Origin: Thermoflavimicrobium dichotomicum
GTDB lineage: Bacteria; Bacillota; Bacilli; Thermoactinomycetales; Thermoactinomycetaceae
Reading direction: 5' to 3'
Length of the DNA: 64,000 bases
Assembly: GCF_900114055.1 (NCBI RefSeq)
Contig: NZ_FORR01000001.1
Coordinates: forward strand, 434,001 to 498,000
Within the stretch, counting starts at the first letter, position 1; each line of letters opens with the position of its first letter. This document shows, piece by piece, positions 11,921 through 22,223 of this stretch. The position numbers were made by a program, and so were the translations under genes. The notes beneath the pieces are model-generated. The model was not told where the DNA came from, did not search any database, and saw nothing but the letters and a program-made list of their open reading frames with translations.

Positions 11921-11960
11921 CGAACATTGCCTATCCTAAGGGTAATGTTCGTTTTGTTTT
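11921..11960 (+). terminator. Intrinsic terminator after gyrA
   Basis: Stem CGAACATT/AATGTTCG extended by further G-T and G-C pairs, 7-nt loop, followed by TTTTGTTTT. It ends the gyrBA transcript. Confidence 0.85.
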
Positions 11961-11966
11961 ATCCTT

Positions 11967-12008
11967 TTATCCACATAGTTATCCACAGTTATACACAGGT
12001 TATCCACA
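11967..12008 (+). promoter_or_regulatory. DnaA-box cluster downstream of gyrA
   Basis: Four DnaA boxes on one strand within 42 bp: TTATCCACA at 11967, 11979 and 12000, and TTATACACA at 11989. They lie between the gyrA terminator and the guaB promoter, outside oriC. They could titrate DnaA or make guaB responsive to DnaA. Boxes are seen directly; function is inferred. Confidence 0.8.
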
Positions 12009-12063
12009 ATTTGTGCACAATTATCCAGCATTTTTCAGATGATTTCTACCTATTTGTTTATCA

Positions 12064-12093
12064 TTGACAGTCAAAATCCAGCTTTGCTACACT
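12064..12093 (+). promoter_or_regulatory. Putative sigma-A promoter of guaB
   Basis: TTGACA (12064-12069), an 18-bp spacer and TACACT (12088-12093), about 43 bp before the guaB start. No purine riboswitch is evident in the short leader. Confidence 0.6.
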
Positions 12094-12132
12094 AGCAAAA
12101 AATCTGGGACATCTGTGAAAGGGAGCTGTTAA

Positions 12133-13593
<1,461 letters not shown>

Positions 13594-13664
13594 GAGGGCT
13601 TGCTGATTTTGTTTGAATCAGAACACAATGAAATACTATCATTTGAATCATCTCTTAAAATTGT

Positions 13665-13703
13665 GAAGAAGTAGGGAATTTCTCTACTTCTTCTTCTTTT
13701 TTT
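13665..13703 (+). terminator. Intrinsic terminator after guaB
   Basis: Perfect 10-bp stem GAAGAAGTAG/CTACTTCTTC with a 9-nt loop, followed by TTCTTTTTTT. Confidence 0.9.
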
Positions 13704-13788
13704 AAATAGATTGTTATAGAATGGAAAAATCAGTGGTGATACGGCATGTGTTATATTCAAAGTGTAATGTAGGAAGGAGGGATTGGGA

Positions 13789-15054
13789 ATGGCTGGAAGA
13801 TGGGGAATGGGTTTTCTTGGCGGGATTGTGCTGTTTTTTTTCTGTTTGTTTGGTTTTCCTGCATCTTTGGTAGCGGCTGAGCAGCCCAAGCTTCCAGATA
13901 TTAAGGCAGAAGCTTATTACATTATGGACTTCGAAACAGGAGCTACTTTGGCTGAGTATAATGCAGAAGAGCCGCGTGCACCTGCCAGTATGACCAAAAT
14001 GATGTCTGCATTCGTGGTGTTGGATCAGATTAAGGCAGGAAAACTTCGATGGGATGATAAGGTAGAGATCAGTAAACGTGCGGCGGCGATCCCGGAAGCG
14101 AAGATTGATTTAAAGCCAGGAAAAGAGGAAACGGTGCGAACACTTTTTGATGCCATGTTAATTCAATCAGCCAATAATGCTACGGTCGCTCTGGCAGAAA
14201 AAGTGGGTAGGAGCGAAGAAGGCTTTGTTGCATTAATGAATAAAAAAGCCAAAGAGCTGGGGATGAAGAATACACAGTTTCGTACAGCGTCCGGTTTGGA
14301 CGAGAAATCATACGGCCGGTATATGCCAGCGATGCCTGCTGGACACAGGCAATTTGAGAATAATGTCATGTCTGCACATGATACAGCGATCCTTGCTCGT
14401 AAATTGATTCAAACACATCCGGAAGTACTCAAAACGACTGAAACGAAAACAAAGACATTACGAGAAGGAACATCACGTGAAGAGAAAATAAAAAACTGGA
14501 ATCTGATGTTACCTTCTTTTCCTCACGCATTTGAGGGAGTGGATGGAATCAAAACAGGGCACACGGATGAAGCAGGATACTGTTTTACGGGTACAGCGAA
14601 ACGTGGGGAACTGCGCTTGATTACCGTGATAATGGGGGCTAAAAGCGATGATCGGCGGTTTATCGAAACCAAAAAACTGCTTGAATATGGATTTGAGCAT
14701 TATGAACTGAAAACGATGTTAACCGCCAATCAACCTGTACCAAAGCATTCTACCCTGGCTCTCCCCAATGGTGTGGAACGTGAAGTTCCAGTAGGAGTAA
14801 AGACATCTGTCAAGGCACCTGTACTTAAAGGAGAAGATAGCAAATATACTTATCAAGTCCAGTTTGATCCAGCAGTGAAGGCGCCGCTAAAAAAAGGAGA
14901 CGTCGTAGGGCAAGTGAAAGTACTTTACAATGGCAAAGAAATCAAAAATATCGACCCCGTTCAGTTGACTGCCCAAGCCGATGTCGAAGAAGCCAGTTCC
15001 ATTCGTTTATTCTTCCGAGATCTCTTTGATTCCATCACGAGCTGGTTTCGTTAA
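13789..15054 (+). CDS. dacA: D-alanyl-D-alanine carboxypeptidase (PBP5)
   Basis: Trims the terminal D-Ala from peptidoglycan pentapeptides outside the membrane. Starting at the ATG at 13789 (8 nt after AAGGAGG; an upstream TTG is too close) it has 421 residues. It has a Sec signal peptide ending near LVAAEQ, then a serine peptidase domain with SxxK (SMTK), SxN (SANNA) and KTG (KTGHTDEAG) motifs. A C-terminal PBP5 beta domain ends in an amphipathic helix (SIRLFFRDLFDSITSWF) typical of membrane anchoring. Standard position after guaB. Confidence 0.96.
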   Translation: MAGRWGMGFLGGIVLFFFCLFGFPASLVAAEQPKLPDIKAEAYYIMDFETGATLAEYNAEEPRAPASMTKMMSAFVVLDQIKAGKLRWDDKVEISKRAAAIPEAKIDLKPGKEETVRTLFDAMLIQSANNATVALAEKVGRSEEGFVALMNKKAKELGMKNTQFRTASGLDEKSYGRYMPAMPAGHRQFENNVMSAHDTAILARKLIQTHPEVLKTTETKTKTLREGTSREEKIKNWNLMLPSFPHAFEGVDGIKTGHTDEAGYCFTGTAKRGELRLITVIMGAKSDDRRFIETKKLLEYGFEHYELKTMLTANQPVPKHSTLALPNGVEREVPVGVKTSVKAPVLKGEDSKYTYQVQFDPAVKAPLKKGDVVGQVKVLYNGKEIKNIDPVQLTAQADVEEASSIRLFFRDLFDSITSWFR

Positions 15055-15133
15055 GTACATATCTGGGTTGGACCATTGCCAGCATGATTCAGGATCCAAT
15101 AGGAAAGATGAAAATAACCGAATAAGCTTATAG

Positions 15134-15160
15134 AGCAAGGAGAAATCCTTGCTTTTTTTG
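15134..15160 (+). terminator. Intrinsic terminator after dacA
   Basis: Stem AGCAAGGA/TCCTTGCT with a 4-5 nt loop, followed by seven T residues. Oriented for dacA; the minus strand lacks a U-tract, so it does not serve the convergent regulator gene. Confidence 0.85.
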
Positions 15161-15253
15161 TAACAAACGGGACAAGCGAATCGTTGTCTGATCCAGGATC
15201 GGGAGCAAACACCATCCAAGAGAAAGGTTAACAATTCGCTGAAGGTACATGAG

Positions 15254-16729
15254 CTAGAATAAAGGGGTTTGCCCTCGTTGTTGGTGTAAGGCATGTAAGT
15301 ACTCTCGAATGACCAGGCACATTTCCTTGATTCCATAGGAGAGCTCATTTTCACTTACATTGGAAAAGCTGAGGCGAAGATGATTCCATTCAATTTCACT
15401 TGGGTAACAAGCGGAGCCAGGTAAAAAGCTGATTTCCTTCTGTTTCATGAAACTTAAAAGATCAATGGAATTTGTTCCTTTAGGGAGCGTAATCCAAATA
15501 TTAAATCCGCCTTTGGGTAGAATCCATGAGACGCCCGAAGGGGCATGTTTATTTAGTAGATGAATGGTCATATTTCTTTTTTGCTTGAGTGTTTCTCTTA
15601 ATTCTTTTAACAAACGATTAATGAGTTTTGTTTGGAAGATAGGTAGAATCACCTTTTGATTCAGTAAAGGATTCCCCATGTCCGCATTGGTTTTGGCGGC
15701 AATTAAACGGTTCAAAATCCCTTCCGAAGCGACCAGAAACCCGATTCGGCAACCTGGAGAAAGAATCTTGCTCAATCCTTTCAGATAAATAACGTTCCCG
15801 TAATGATCCATGGCTTTGATGTGCAAGGGTGGGGACTCATCAAAATAGATTTCGCTCCAAGGGTCGTCTTCCAGAATTAAACAGTTCATGTGATAAGCCA
15901 ATTCAATCAGCTCTCTTCGGCGCTTTTGACTCAAGATATAACCCGTAGGATTTTGAAAGGTAGGTATGGTATAAATCAATTTCGGGTTGTAGGTATCAAA
16001 TAAAGCAGTCAGTTTGTCCATTCGCATACCTTCTTCATCCATGGGGACAGAGATAACAGTGGCACCTCGGCTACGGAAAATATCGATCGCAGCCGGATAA
16101 GTGGGTTGCTCGGTGACGACAATATCACCAGGTCCCAAAAAGCATCGCGCGACCAAATCAATCCCTTGTTGCGAGCCATTGGTGACCAGGATGTCCTGGG
16201 GTGATACTTTAATTTCTTCTCCTACCAAATAGGTAGCGAGAGCCTGGCGCAGTTCAATATCTCCTTGGATTTCCCCATATTGAGCCAAAATTTCCGGTTC
16301 CCGTTGCACAAGCTGCTGAATACTCTCAGCCAAAATGTTGGTTGGCAAAAGATCTGGATGAACAATCGGGCTGGAAAAATTAATCCTGGCAGGTGTTTGA
16401 TTATAGTACATTTGCTGAGTGCGATGTAAATAATCCGGAATTTGCAATAGTGTTTTTTCTTCTTTCGATTCCTCTTCTTTTTCTCCGAAACTCCGGTTGG
16501 TAACAAAAGTTCCTTTTCCTTGAATCCGTTCGATCAACTGCTGTTTTTCCAGCAAATCAAAAGCTTGTATGACTGTTACAGGACTGACCTGCAGTGTTCT
16601 GGCCAATTTCCGTACAGATGGCAGACGTGACCCACTGGGAAAATAACCGGATAAAATACGATCGGCAAATGCCTGGAATATTTGCTGAGCAAGCGGTATC
16701 TGTGATTGACGATTCAGTTCGATTTTCAT
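15254..16729 (-). CDS. pdxR: MocR/PdxR-type transcriptional regulator (GntR HTH + aminotransferase fold)
   Basis: 491-residue MocR-subfamily regulator. The N-terminal GntR winged helix (about 1-75; SGSRLPSVRKLARTLQVSPVTV, GKGTF) is followed by a fold-type I aminotransferase domain that binds PLP as effector. The PLP lysine lies in KGLSKILSPG, and the aspartate/tyrosine cofactor contacts around LEDDPWSEIYF are kept. It is divergent from pdxK, with pdxS-pdxT next, so a PdxR role in vitamin B6 control is the natural reading; in other Gram-positives PdxR activates pdxST when PLP is low. The symbol rests on context; some MocR proteins regulate other genes. Confidence 0.8.
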   Translation of the reverse strand: MKIELNRQSQIPLAQQIFQAFADRILSGYFPSGSRLPSVRKLARTLQVSPVTVIQAFDLLEKQQLIERIQGKGTFVTNRSFGEKEEESKEEKTLLQIPDYLHRTQQMYYNQTPARINFSSPIVHPDLLPTNILAESIQQLVQREPEILAQYGEIQGDIELRQALATYLVGEEIKVSPQDILVTNGSQQGIDLVARCFLGPGDIVVTEQPTYPAAIDIFRSRGATVISVPMDEEGMRMDKLTALFDTYNPKLIYTIPTFQNPTGYILSQKRRRELIELAYHMNCLILEDDPWSEIYFDESPPLHIKAMDHYGNVIYLKGLSKILSPGCRIGFLVASEGILNRLIAAKTNADMGNPLLNQKVILPIFQTKLINRLLKELRETLKQKRNMTIHLLNKHAPSGVSWILPKGGFNIWITLPKGTNSIDLLSFMKQKEISFLPGSACYPSEIEWNHLRLSFSNVSENELSYGIKEMCLVIREYLHALHQQRGQTPLF

Positions 16730-16745
16730 GCAATTCGCCCCTAAG

Positions 16746-16770
16746 TGTTACAATATGTTATTGACTGTTA
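16746..16770. promoter_or_regulatory. Candidate PdxR operator: three TGTTA repeats, 10-bp period
   Basis: TGTTA occurs at 16746, 16756 and 16766, that is, three direct repeats exactly 10 bp apart on the same DNA face, midway between the divergent regulator and pdxK. The third overlaps a possible -35 element. Evenly spaced direct repeats are the known style of PdxR/MocR binding sites. Repeats are seen; binding is inferred. Confidence 0.55.
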
Positions 16771-16790
16771 TATTTAAGTGTACATAGAAT
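16761..16790 (+). promoter_or_regulatory. Putative pdxK promoter
   Basis: TTGACT (16761-16766), an 18-bp spacer and TAGAAT (16785-16790), about 115 bp before pdxK. It overlaps the TGTTA repeats, so the regulator would contact or occlude RNA polymerase. Confidence 0.45.
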
Positions 16791-16904
16791 CAAAATTGAA
16801 AACAATAAAAAAGGTTAGTTAAAGAATAAATTCATCCAATAATCGCCGAATAGATGAGAAAAAACACATAGTAACAGTGATGGTTCAATAGCAGGAGGGA
16901 GAAT

Positions 16905-17720
16905 ATGACGGTTTATAAAGCATTAACGATTGCAGGTTCGGATAGTAGCGGTGGTGCTGGATTACAGGCAGACTTGAAGACGTTTCAAGAACGTGGCGTA
17001 TATGGAATGACAGCGATTACCACCATTGTAGCGATGGACCCCGATAACAACTGGAACCATCAGGTGTTTCCTGTTGAGCTGGACACTGTGAAGGCACAGT
17101 TAAAGACCATTTTGGAAGGTGTAGGCGTCCATGCTTTAAAGACAGGAATGTTGGGAACGCTTGAACTGATCGAACTCGTTGCAGAGACACTGGAGAAATA
17201 TGAAGTGGAACGTATTGTCATTGACCCTGTTTTGGTCTGCAAAGGAACCGATGAAGTGTTAAATCCTGATACACTTATTGGATTACGGGAGATTCTGGTT
17301 CCTAAGGCAATGGTAACTACCCCCAATTTGTTTGAAGCGGCTCAATTAAGCAAACGCGGCCCTATTCAAACCATTGATGACATGAAAGAAGCTGCTGCCA
17401 AAATTCATGAACTGGGTGCCAAGTATGTATTGATTAAAGGTGGAGGAAAACTAAAACACGAAAAAGCTGTCGATCTTTTATATGACGGTGAAACTTTTGA
17501 GCTTCTGGAGTCGGATCGGATTGATACCTCTTATACACATGGAGCTGGTTGTACTTATGCTGCGGCGATCACGGCGGAGTTGGCGAAAGGAAAATCAGTG
17601 AAAGAAGCGGTTTATACGGCAAAAGCGTTTATTACGGAAGCCATTCGCCACTCTTTCCCACTTAACCAATATGTAGGTCCTACACTACATGCAGCTTATC
17701 GGTTGTATGGTGAAAAGTAA
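16905..17720 (+). CDS. pdxK: Pyridoxine/pyridoxal kinase of the ThiD-like family
   Basis: 271-residue ribokinase-fold kinase matching the B. subtilis PdxK type (a ThiD paralogue that phosphorylates pyridoxal/pyridoxine). Visible: N-terminal TIAGSDSSGGAGLQADLKTF, the VIDPVLVCKG segment, and the C-terminal ATP/catalytic motif THGAGCTYAAAI with catalytic Asp expected near DTSYTHGAGC. An HMP kinase role cannot be excluded from sequence, but the regulator upstream and pdxST downstream favour B6 salvage. A good AGGAGGGAG ribosome site precedes the ATG. Confidence 0.87.
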   Translation: MTVYKALTIAGSDSSGGAGLQADLKTFQERGVYGMTAITTIVAMDPDNNWNHQVFPVELDTVKAQLKTILEGVGVHALKTGMLGTLELIELVAETLEKYEVERIVIDPVLVCKGTDEVLNPDTLIGLREILVPKAMVTTPNLFEAAQLSKRGPIQTIDDMKEAAAKIHELGAKYVLIKGGGKLKHEKAVDLLYDGETFELLESDRIDTSYTHGAGCTYAAAITAELAKGKSVKEAVYTAKAFITEAIRHSFPLNQYVGPTLHAAYRLYGEK

Positions 17721-17743
17721 TAATTGGATTCACAGGATAAGGA

Positions 17744-17805
17744 AGAATCCGTTTCTCCAGTAATCCTCAAGGCGAAAGAAGTAACGACATGGAGAAACGG
17801 ATTCT
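17744..17805 (+). other. Long inverted repeat in the pdxK-pdxS gap
   Basis: A perfect 16-bp stem (17744-17759 with 17790-17805) encloses a 30-nt loop. There is no U-tract after it, so it is not an ordinary terminator. It lies about 80 bp before pdxS and would be transcribed from pdxK; it may protect or attenuate the pdxST message. Confidence 0.65.
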
Positions 17806-17886
17806 GGTGATTTGATCAATGATACTTGCTATACCCCCATTTTATCGGTTTACAATCGGATTGAAAACCAGAAGGAGGAAGGATTT

Positions 17887-18771
17887 ATGCGACAAACGGG
17901 TACAAATCGTGTCAAACGTGGAATGGCTGAGATGCAAAAAGGCGGCGTCATTATGGATGTGGTGAACGCTGAACAGGCAAAGATCGCTGAAGCTGCCGGT
18001 GCAGTAGCGGTTATGGCCTTGGAACGCGTTCCGGCTGATATTCGTGCAGCCGGTGGAGTAGCGCGGATGGCTGATCCACGTATTGTTGAAGAAGTGATGA
18101 ATGCCGTTTCGATTCCAGTGATGGCTAAAGCACGTATTGGGCATTTTGTGGAAGCGAGAATTCTGGAAGCGATTGGAGTAGACTATATAGACGAAAGTGA
18201 AGTATTAACACCAGCTGATGAAATGTTCCATATCGATAAAACCCAGTTTACCGTACCATTTGTTTGTGGAGCGCGTAATTTGGGTGAAGCATTGCGCCGC
18301 ATTGGGGAAGGGGCGTCGATGATCCGAACCAAAGGGGAACCAGGTACCGGAAACGTAGTCGAAGCTGTTCGGCATATGCGGACCATGCAAAGCCAAATTC
18401 GCAAGGTCCAAAACATGTCTCGAGACGAATTGATGACCGAAGCCAAAGAACTGGGGGCACCTTTTGAACTGCTGCTTCAGGTACATGAAACAGGCAAGCT
18501 CCCAGTGGTGAACTTCGCTGCAGGTGGTATTGCCACTCCGGCTGATGCAGCACTGATGATGCATTTGGGAGCAGATGGTGTATTTGTCGGATCCGGAATC
18601 TTTAAATCGGAAAACCCGGAGAAATATGCACGGGCGATCGTAGAAGCAACCACCCACTATGAGGATTTTGACTTGATTGCCAAATTATCGAAGGATTTGG
18701 GTACACCGATGACAGGGATCGAAATCTCCCAGATTCGTCCAGCCGAACGGATGCAAGAGCGAGGATGGTAA
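17887..18771 (+). CDS. pdxS: Pyridoxal 5'-phosphate synthase subunit PdxS
   Basis: Synthase subunit that makes PLP from ribose 5-phosphate, glyceraldehyde 3-phosphate and ammonia supplied by PdxT. 294 residues from the ATG at 17887, 6 nt after AAGGAGGAAG; upstream in-frame codons are not needed and the N-terminus [20 protein letters not shown] matches the family. Catalytic lysines are visible in VMAKARIGH and RTKGEPGTG, and the phosphate-binding loops in [13 protein letters not shown] and [12 protein letters not shown]. Forms the usual 12-bp-spaced operon with pdxT. Confidence 0.97.
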   Translation: MRQTGTNRVKRGMAEMQKGGVIMDVVNAEQAKIAEAAGAVAVMALERVPADIRAAGGVARMADPRIVEEVMNAVSIPVMAKARIGHFVEARILEAIGVDYIDESEVLTPADEMFHIDKTQFTVPFVCGARNLGEALRRIGEGASMIRTKGEPGTGNVVEAVRHMRTMQSQIRKVQNMSRDELMTEAKELGAPFELLLQVHETGKLPVVNFAAGGIATPADAALMMHLGADGVFVGSGIFKSENPEKYARAIVEATTHYEDFDLIAKLSKDLGTPMTGIEISQIRPAERMQERGW

Positions 18772-18783
18772 GGGGGAACGAAG

Positions 18784-19380
18784 ATGAAAATCGGGGTACT
18801 CGCTCTGCAAGGAGCAGTAAGGGAACATGTGTCTTTATTGGAGAAAGTAGGCGCTCAGGCGATTGCCGTGAAAAGAGCGGAGCAACTGGCTGATTTGGAT
18901 GGTCTGGTGCTCCCGGGTGGAGAATCCACTACAATGGGAAAACTGATGCGAAAATATGATCTGGTTGATCCCATTGTCGAAATGCATCAACAGGGAAAAC
19001 CAATTTTTGGAACTTGTGCAGGAATGATTTTATTGGCCAAAAAAATCGAAGGTCAAGAGGAACCGCATTTGGGTTTGATGGATATCACTGTCAAACGCAA
19101 TGCCTTTGGCCGTCAAGTGGACAGTTTTGAGGCGGATCTGTTCATAAAAGGAGTTGCCGAGGATTTTCGCGCTGTGTTTATCCGTGCTCCCTATATTGCC
19201 AGTGTCGGACCGGAAGTTGAGATTTTATCTGAAGTTGATGGAAATATCGTAGCAGCAAAACAGGACACTTTGCTTGCGGCTTCATTCCACCCTGAGCTAA
19301 CTGATGATGTTCGCGTTCATCAATATTTTGTGAAAATGGTACGAGAATCGCTGGATAAAAAACAGTCAGTTGGAGTATAA
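18784..19380 (+). CDS. pdxT: Pyridoxal 5'-phosphate synthase glutaminase subunit PdxT
   Basis: Class I glutaminase that feeds ammonia to PdxS. 198 residues, starting [15 protein letters not shown]. The oxyanion/GGES loop ([12 protein letters not shown]), the nucleophile cysteine in [10 protein letters not shown] and the catalytic His-x-Glu in SFHPELTDD form the complete triad. The stop overlaps the putative promoter of the serS leader. Confidence 0.97.
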   Translation: MKIGVLALQGAVREHVSLLEKVGAQAIAVKRAEQLADLDGLVLPGGESTTMGKLMRKYDLVDPIVEMHQQGKPIFGTCAGMILLAKKIEGQEEPHLGLMDITVKRNAFGRQVDSFEADLFIKGVAEDFRAVFIRAPYIASVGPEVEILSEVDGNIVAAKQDTLLAASFHPELTDDVRVHQYFVKMVRESLDKKQSVGV

Positions 19381-19381
19381 T
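19352..19381 (+). promoter_or_regulatory. Putative promoter for the serS T-box transcript
   Basis: TGGATA, 18 bp, TATAAT (19376-19381), overlapping the end of pdxT. The -10 element is perfect; the -35 is weak. It would start RNA near 19388, just before the T-box. Confidence 0.45.
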
Positions 19382-19419
19382 AATAATTAAAATTGTACGC
19401 TGAATCTTGGATAGGTTAA

Positions 19420-19655
19420 ACGTGAAGAAGAGGCTAGTAACCGCTTTGGTTTGTACCAGAGAGGCGATGGTGGGTGGAAATCGTCCAAATCAAGTGGTGA
19501 ATCCACCTCAGAGCGAAACGTGAAAAAGTGGCAAAGCTTTAAGCGTTTTCGGCAGCGAACCGTTATCTCGCTTGAGAGGATCAGTGCTAAAGCTGATCAA
19601 TAAGGGTGGCACCGCGGAACCTTCCGTCCCTTTGTGGAGGAAGGTTTTATTTTAT
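19420..19655 (+). ncRNA. Serine T-box riboswitch leader
   Basis: tRNA-sensing leader of serS. The conserved T-box sequence AGGGTGGCACCGCGG is at about 19602-19617. The specifier loop near the base of stem I reads GAATCCACC (about 19539), with UCC as a serine codon. The terminator stem AACCTTCC/GGAAGGTT (19618-19625 with 19639-19646) followed by TTATTTTATTT is mutually exclusive with the antiterminator. Uncharged tRNA-Ser should allow read-through into serS. T-box class firm; exact 5' end approximate. Confidence 0.93.
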
Positions 19656-19673
19656 TTCAAAGGGGGTCTTGTT

Positions 19674-20951
19674 ATGCTGAATGTAAAACTGCTCCGAGAT
19701 CAGCTGGAAGAAGTCAAGAAAAGATTGGCAACCCGTGGTGAAGATCTCAGTCATCTCGACTTGTTTTTGGAATATGATCAACAAAGACGTGAAGTGATTC
19801 AAAAAGCGGAAGAATTGAAAAATCGACGCAATGTTGTTTCCCGGGAAATAGCCCAGTTGAAAAAAGCCAAACAGGATGCAGAAGCAAAAATTTTGGAAAT
19901 GCGCCAGGTTGGAGAAGAAATTAAGCAGCTCGATGAGCAGGTTCGGCAATTGGAAGAAAAAATCAACGATATTTTGCTTACCCTGCCCAATATTCCGCAT
20001 GAGACCGTTCCGGTTGGTGCTTCGGAAGAAGAAAATGTAGTTGTTCGTTATTGGGGTGAAGTGCCAGATCCAGCTTTTGAGATCAAGCCCCATTGGGAAA
20101 TTGGGCAAGCGTTGAACATTTTGGATTTTGAACGGGCAGCGAAAGTCGCTGGTTCGCGGTATGTATATTATCAAGGAATGGGTGCACGGCTGGAACGGGC
20201 TTTGATCAGTTTTATGCTGGATCTCCATACGAAAGAACACGGCTATACTGAAATCGTTACACCCTTTATTGTTCATCAGGATAGCATGCTAGGGACCGGG
20301 CAACTGCCCAAATTCGCTGAGGATGCTTATAAGATTGGAGAAGAAGAGTCTTACTTGATTCCTACAACAGAAGTTCCACTTGTGAACTATTTCCGGGAAG
20401 AAATTTTGAGCAATGAAGATCTGCCGAAATATGTGACAGGTTATAGCCCCTGTTTCCGGTCAGAAGCAGGGTCTGCAGGAAGAGATACCCGTGGAATCAT
20501 TCGTTTGCATCAATTCCATAAAGTGGAGCTGGTAAAGGTTGTTCATCCGGAAAACTCGTATGATGAACTGGAAAGCATGTTGGCCAATGCTGAAAAGGTA
20601 CTCCAACTCCTTGAACTTCCTTATCGTGTGATCGAACTCTGTACAGGAGATTTAGGTTTTACTGCTACCAAGACCTATGATATTGAAGTATGGTTACCAA
20701 GCTCGGGTACTTACCGTGAGATTTCTTCCTGCAGCAATTGTGAAGATTTCCAGGCGCGCAGGGCAAATATCCGCTTCCGGCGTCATCCAAAAGCGAAACC
20801 GGAATTTGTTCATACTTTGAACGGATCAGGTTTGGCTGTTGATCGGACCATTGCTGCCATTTTAGAAAACTATCAGCAAGAGGACGGTACCGTGTTAATT
20901 CCAAAGGTGTTACAACCTTATATGGGTGGAATCACACATATTGGCAAATAA
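19674..20951 (+). CDS. serS: Seryl-tRNA synthetase
   Basis: Class II synthetase charging tRNA-Ser. The ATG at 19674 follows AAAGGGGG and gives 425 residues; the in-frame sequence upstream is T-box RNA. The N-terminal antiparallel coiled coil (about 25-105, rich in K/E/Q) binds the tRNA long arm. Class II motif 2 ([17 protein letters not shown]) and motif 3 ([21 protein letters not shown]) are intact. Controlled by the upstream T-box and followed by its own terminator. Confidence 0.97.
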   Translation: MLNVKLLRDQLEEVKKRLATRGEDLSHLDLFLEYDQQRREVIQKAEELKNRRNVVSREIAQLKKAKQDAEAKILEMRQVGEEIKQLDEQVRQLEEKINDILLTLPNIPHETVPVGASEEENVVVRYWGEVPDPAFEIKPHWEIGQALNILDFERAAKVAGSRYVYYQGMGARLERALISFMLDLHTKEHGYTEIVTPFIVHQDSMLGTGQLPKFAEDAYKIGEEESYLIPTTEVPLVNYFREEILSNEDLPKYVTGYSPCFRSEAGSAGRDTRGIIRLHQFHKVELVKVVHPENSYDELESMLANAEKVLQLLELPYRVIELCTGDLGFTATKTYDIEVWLPSSGTYREISSCSNCEDFQARRANIRFRRHPKAKPEFVHTLNGSGLAVDRTIAAILENYQQEDGTVLIPKVLQPYMGGITHIGK

Positions 20952-20962
20952 TCAACAAAAAA

Positions 20963-21010
20963 TGCACCCTGATCCGTACCATTTCTTTGACAGGCCAGGG
21001 TGCATTTTTT
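20963..21010 (+). terminator. Intrinsic terminator after serS
   Basis: Stem TGCACCCTG/CAGGGTGCA (20963-20971 with 20996-21004), followed by six T residues. Confidence 0.9.
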
Positions 21011-21061
21011 AGATGATGAATGGAAATCATCATGCCAAAAACGTTATCGTTTGATAAGCTA

Positions 21062-21089
21062 TTGACAAATCGATCAAAACAGGTATAAT
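21062..21089 (+). promoter_or_regulatory. Promoter of tRNA-Ser
   Basis: Perfect TTGACA (21062) and TATAAT (21084) with a 16-bp spacer, 25 bp before the mature tRNA 5' end. Confidence 0.85.
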
Positions 21090-21114
21090 GTGTTAATGTA
21101 TTCCTATTTTTTAT

Positions 21115-21204
<90 letters not shown>

Positions 21205-21271
21205 ACTGTTTTGAGCGTTATAAGCGTTATTTTAAAGGTAGGGAACCGGTGATTAACCGGTTGCGTGTGAA

Positions 21272-21316
21272 GCGTCTACCTTTCTGTCTTTACAGACGGA
21301 AAGGTGGACGCTTTTT
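21272..21316 (+). terminator. Long hairpin terminator after tRNA-Ser
   Basis: A near-perfect ~18-bp stem beginning GCGTCTACCTTTC and closing GAAAGGTGGACGC is followed by TTTTT. A smaller AACCGGT inverted repeat lies just before it (about 21244-21262). Confidence 0.8.
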
Positions 21317-21423
21317 ATTATGTATGAAACCCCACGTAAAACACTGATAAAAGAGCGTAAAGGTAAAAGCCGCATTCAAGAACGTGAAGCGGTATCTCCT
21401 GCCGCTAATTTTTCCGCTGAATT

Positions 21424-21558
21424 GACTTTAAAGAAGGACTAGAACTGTTTGTAACAGCGAAAAAAGCCGAAGGGATGCGCCCGTGAACCATTCACGGCTA
21501 TTACAAGCACATCGTTAAATATGGATTAACGCGATTTATTCGTTATTGCTTCGGTTGA
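21424..21558 (+). pseudogene. Tyrosine recombinase (integrase) N-terminal fragment
   Basis: One frame reads DFKEGLELFVTAKKAEGMRP, then a stop (TGA at 21484, probably a mutated CGA), then TIHGYYKHIVKYGLTRFIR before another stop. This resembles the SAM-like core-binding domain of phage/ICE tyrosine recombinases, where the pattern is ...AKKAEGLRPRT. No catalytic domain follows, so it is a degraded remnant. Its place 220 bp after tRNA-Ser fits an old tRNA-targeted insertion. Family call is from pattern memory. Confidence 0.55.
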
Positions 21559-21590
21559 TAAGGTTCTCAATTAACTCCCAGGGGTAGTCT

Positions 21591-21606
21591 TACCAGGCGC
21601 CTGGTA
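21591..21606. promoter_or_regulatory. 16-bp perfect palindrome
   Basis: TACCAGGCGCCTGGTA is its own reverse complement. It lies in gene-free DNA after the integrase remnant and could be an operator or a recombinase site. No gene starts nearby. Confidence 0.4.
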
Positions 21607-21839
21607 CCATTAGATTGCCGACAGGAGAAATAACCCTGGGGCAAATCCGATAACTATCCGTTAAAAAGTTTCGTGTGAATTTTCCAATGTCGGGGGTTAC
21701 ATTTAATTCCGTCATTATGCTAAAAGGGGGATCACCAGCTTTTTGTAAGAAACCTACGCTAAGAAGTCGTTTGACGAGAAATAAGGGGTTTACTCTACCT
21801 TAAGACATTCTGTGATAAAAATTAATCTACTGATAATAT

Positions 21840-22223
21840 TTATCCTTTTAACATGGATGGTGGGACACAACTAAAAGTATCTAATACAGGTATGAAACTC
21901 ACTAGAATAAACAGAATGAATTGACACGAAAGAACAAATAAAAAAAGTTGAAAGCCTTCTTTCCCCAGCTTTTTCTTTCCTTGAGACCTTATTATATTCG
22001 TCGCTATTATGGCACCAACAACAAAAACAGGACCTACCAAAAATAATAATGTTAATAAGTTTGCATTGTAATTAATGCCAATATCGCATTTATACCAATG
22101 ATAGGATTGAATGTTGATAAATGCATAGGCATAAGCAAAACAAAGAATGCTTTCAATTAGGACGTATATAACATTATAGAAATTCCTCTTTGTTTTCTGT
22201 TTCTGCTCATGCTCCTGGTACAA
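21840..22223 (-). CDS. Hypothetical integral membrane protein
   Basis: Unrecognised 127-residue protein. The TTG start at 22223 is preceded at 6 nt by AGGAGG, which supports a real gene. The N-terminus is hydrophilic and K/Q/E-rich (about 1-13). Three or four hydrophobic segments follow (about 17-37, 54-80, 92-113). A short basic loop (RSQGKKKLGK) between segments 3 and 4 suggests a cytoplasmic side. No catalytic motif is seen. It is isolated in AT-rich DNA at the left edge of the island and has no obvious partner. Could be a remnant of a mobile element cargo. Confidence 0.6.
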   Translation of the reverse strand: MYQEHEQKQKTKRNFYNVIYVLIESILCFAYAYAFINIQSYHWYKCDIGINYNANLLTLLFLVGPVFVVGAIIATNIIRSQGKKKLGKEGFQLFLFVLSCQFILFILVSFIPVLDTFSCVPPSMLKG

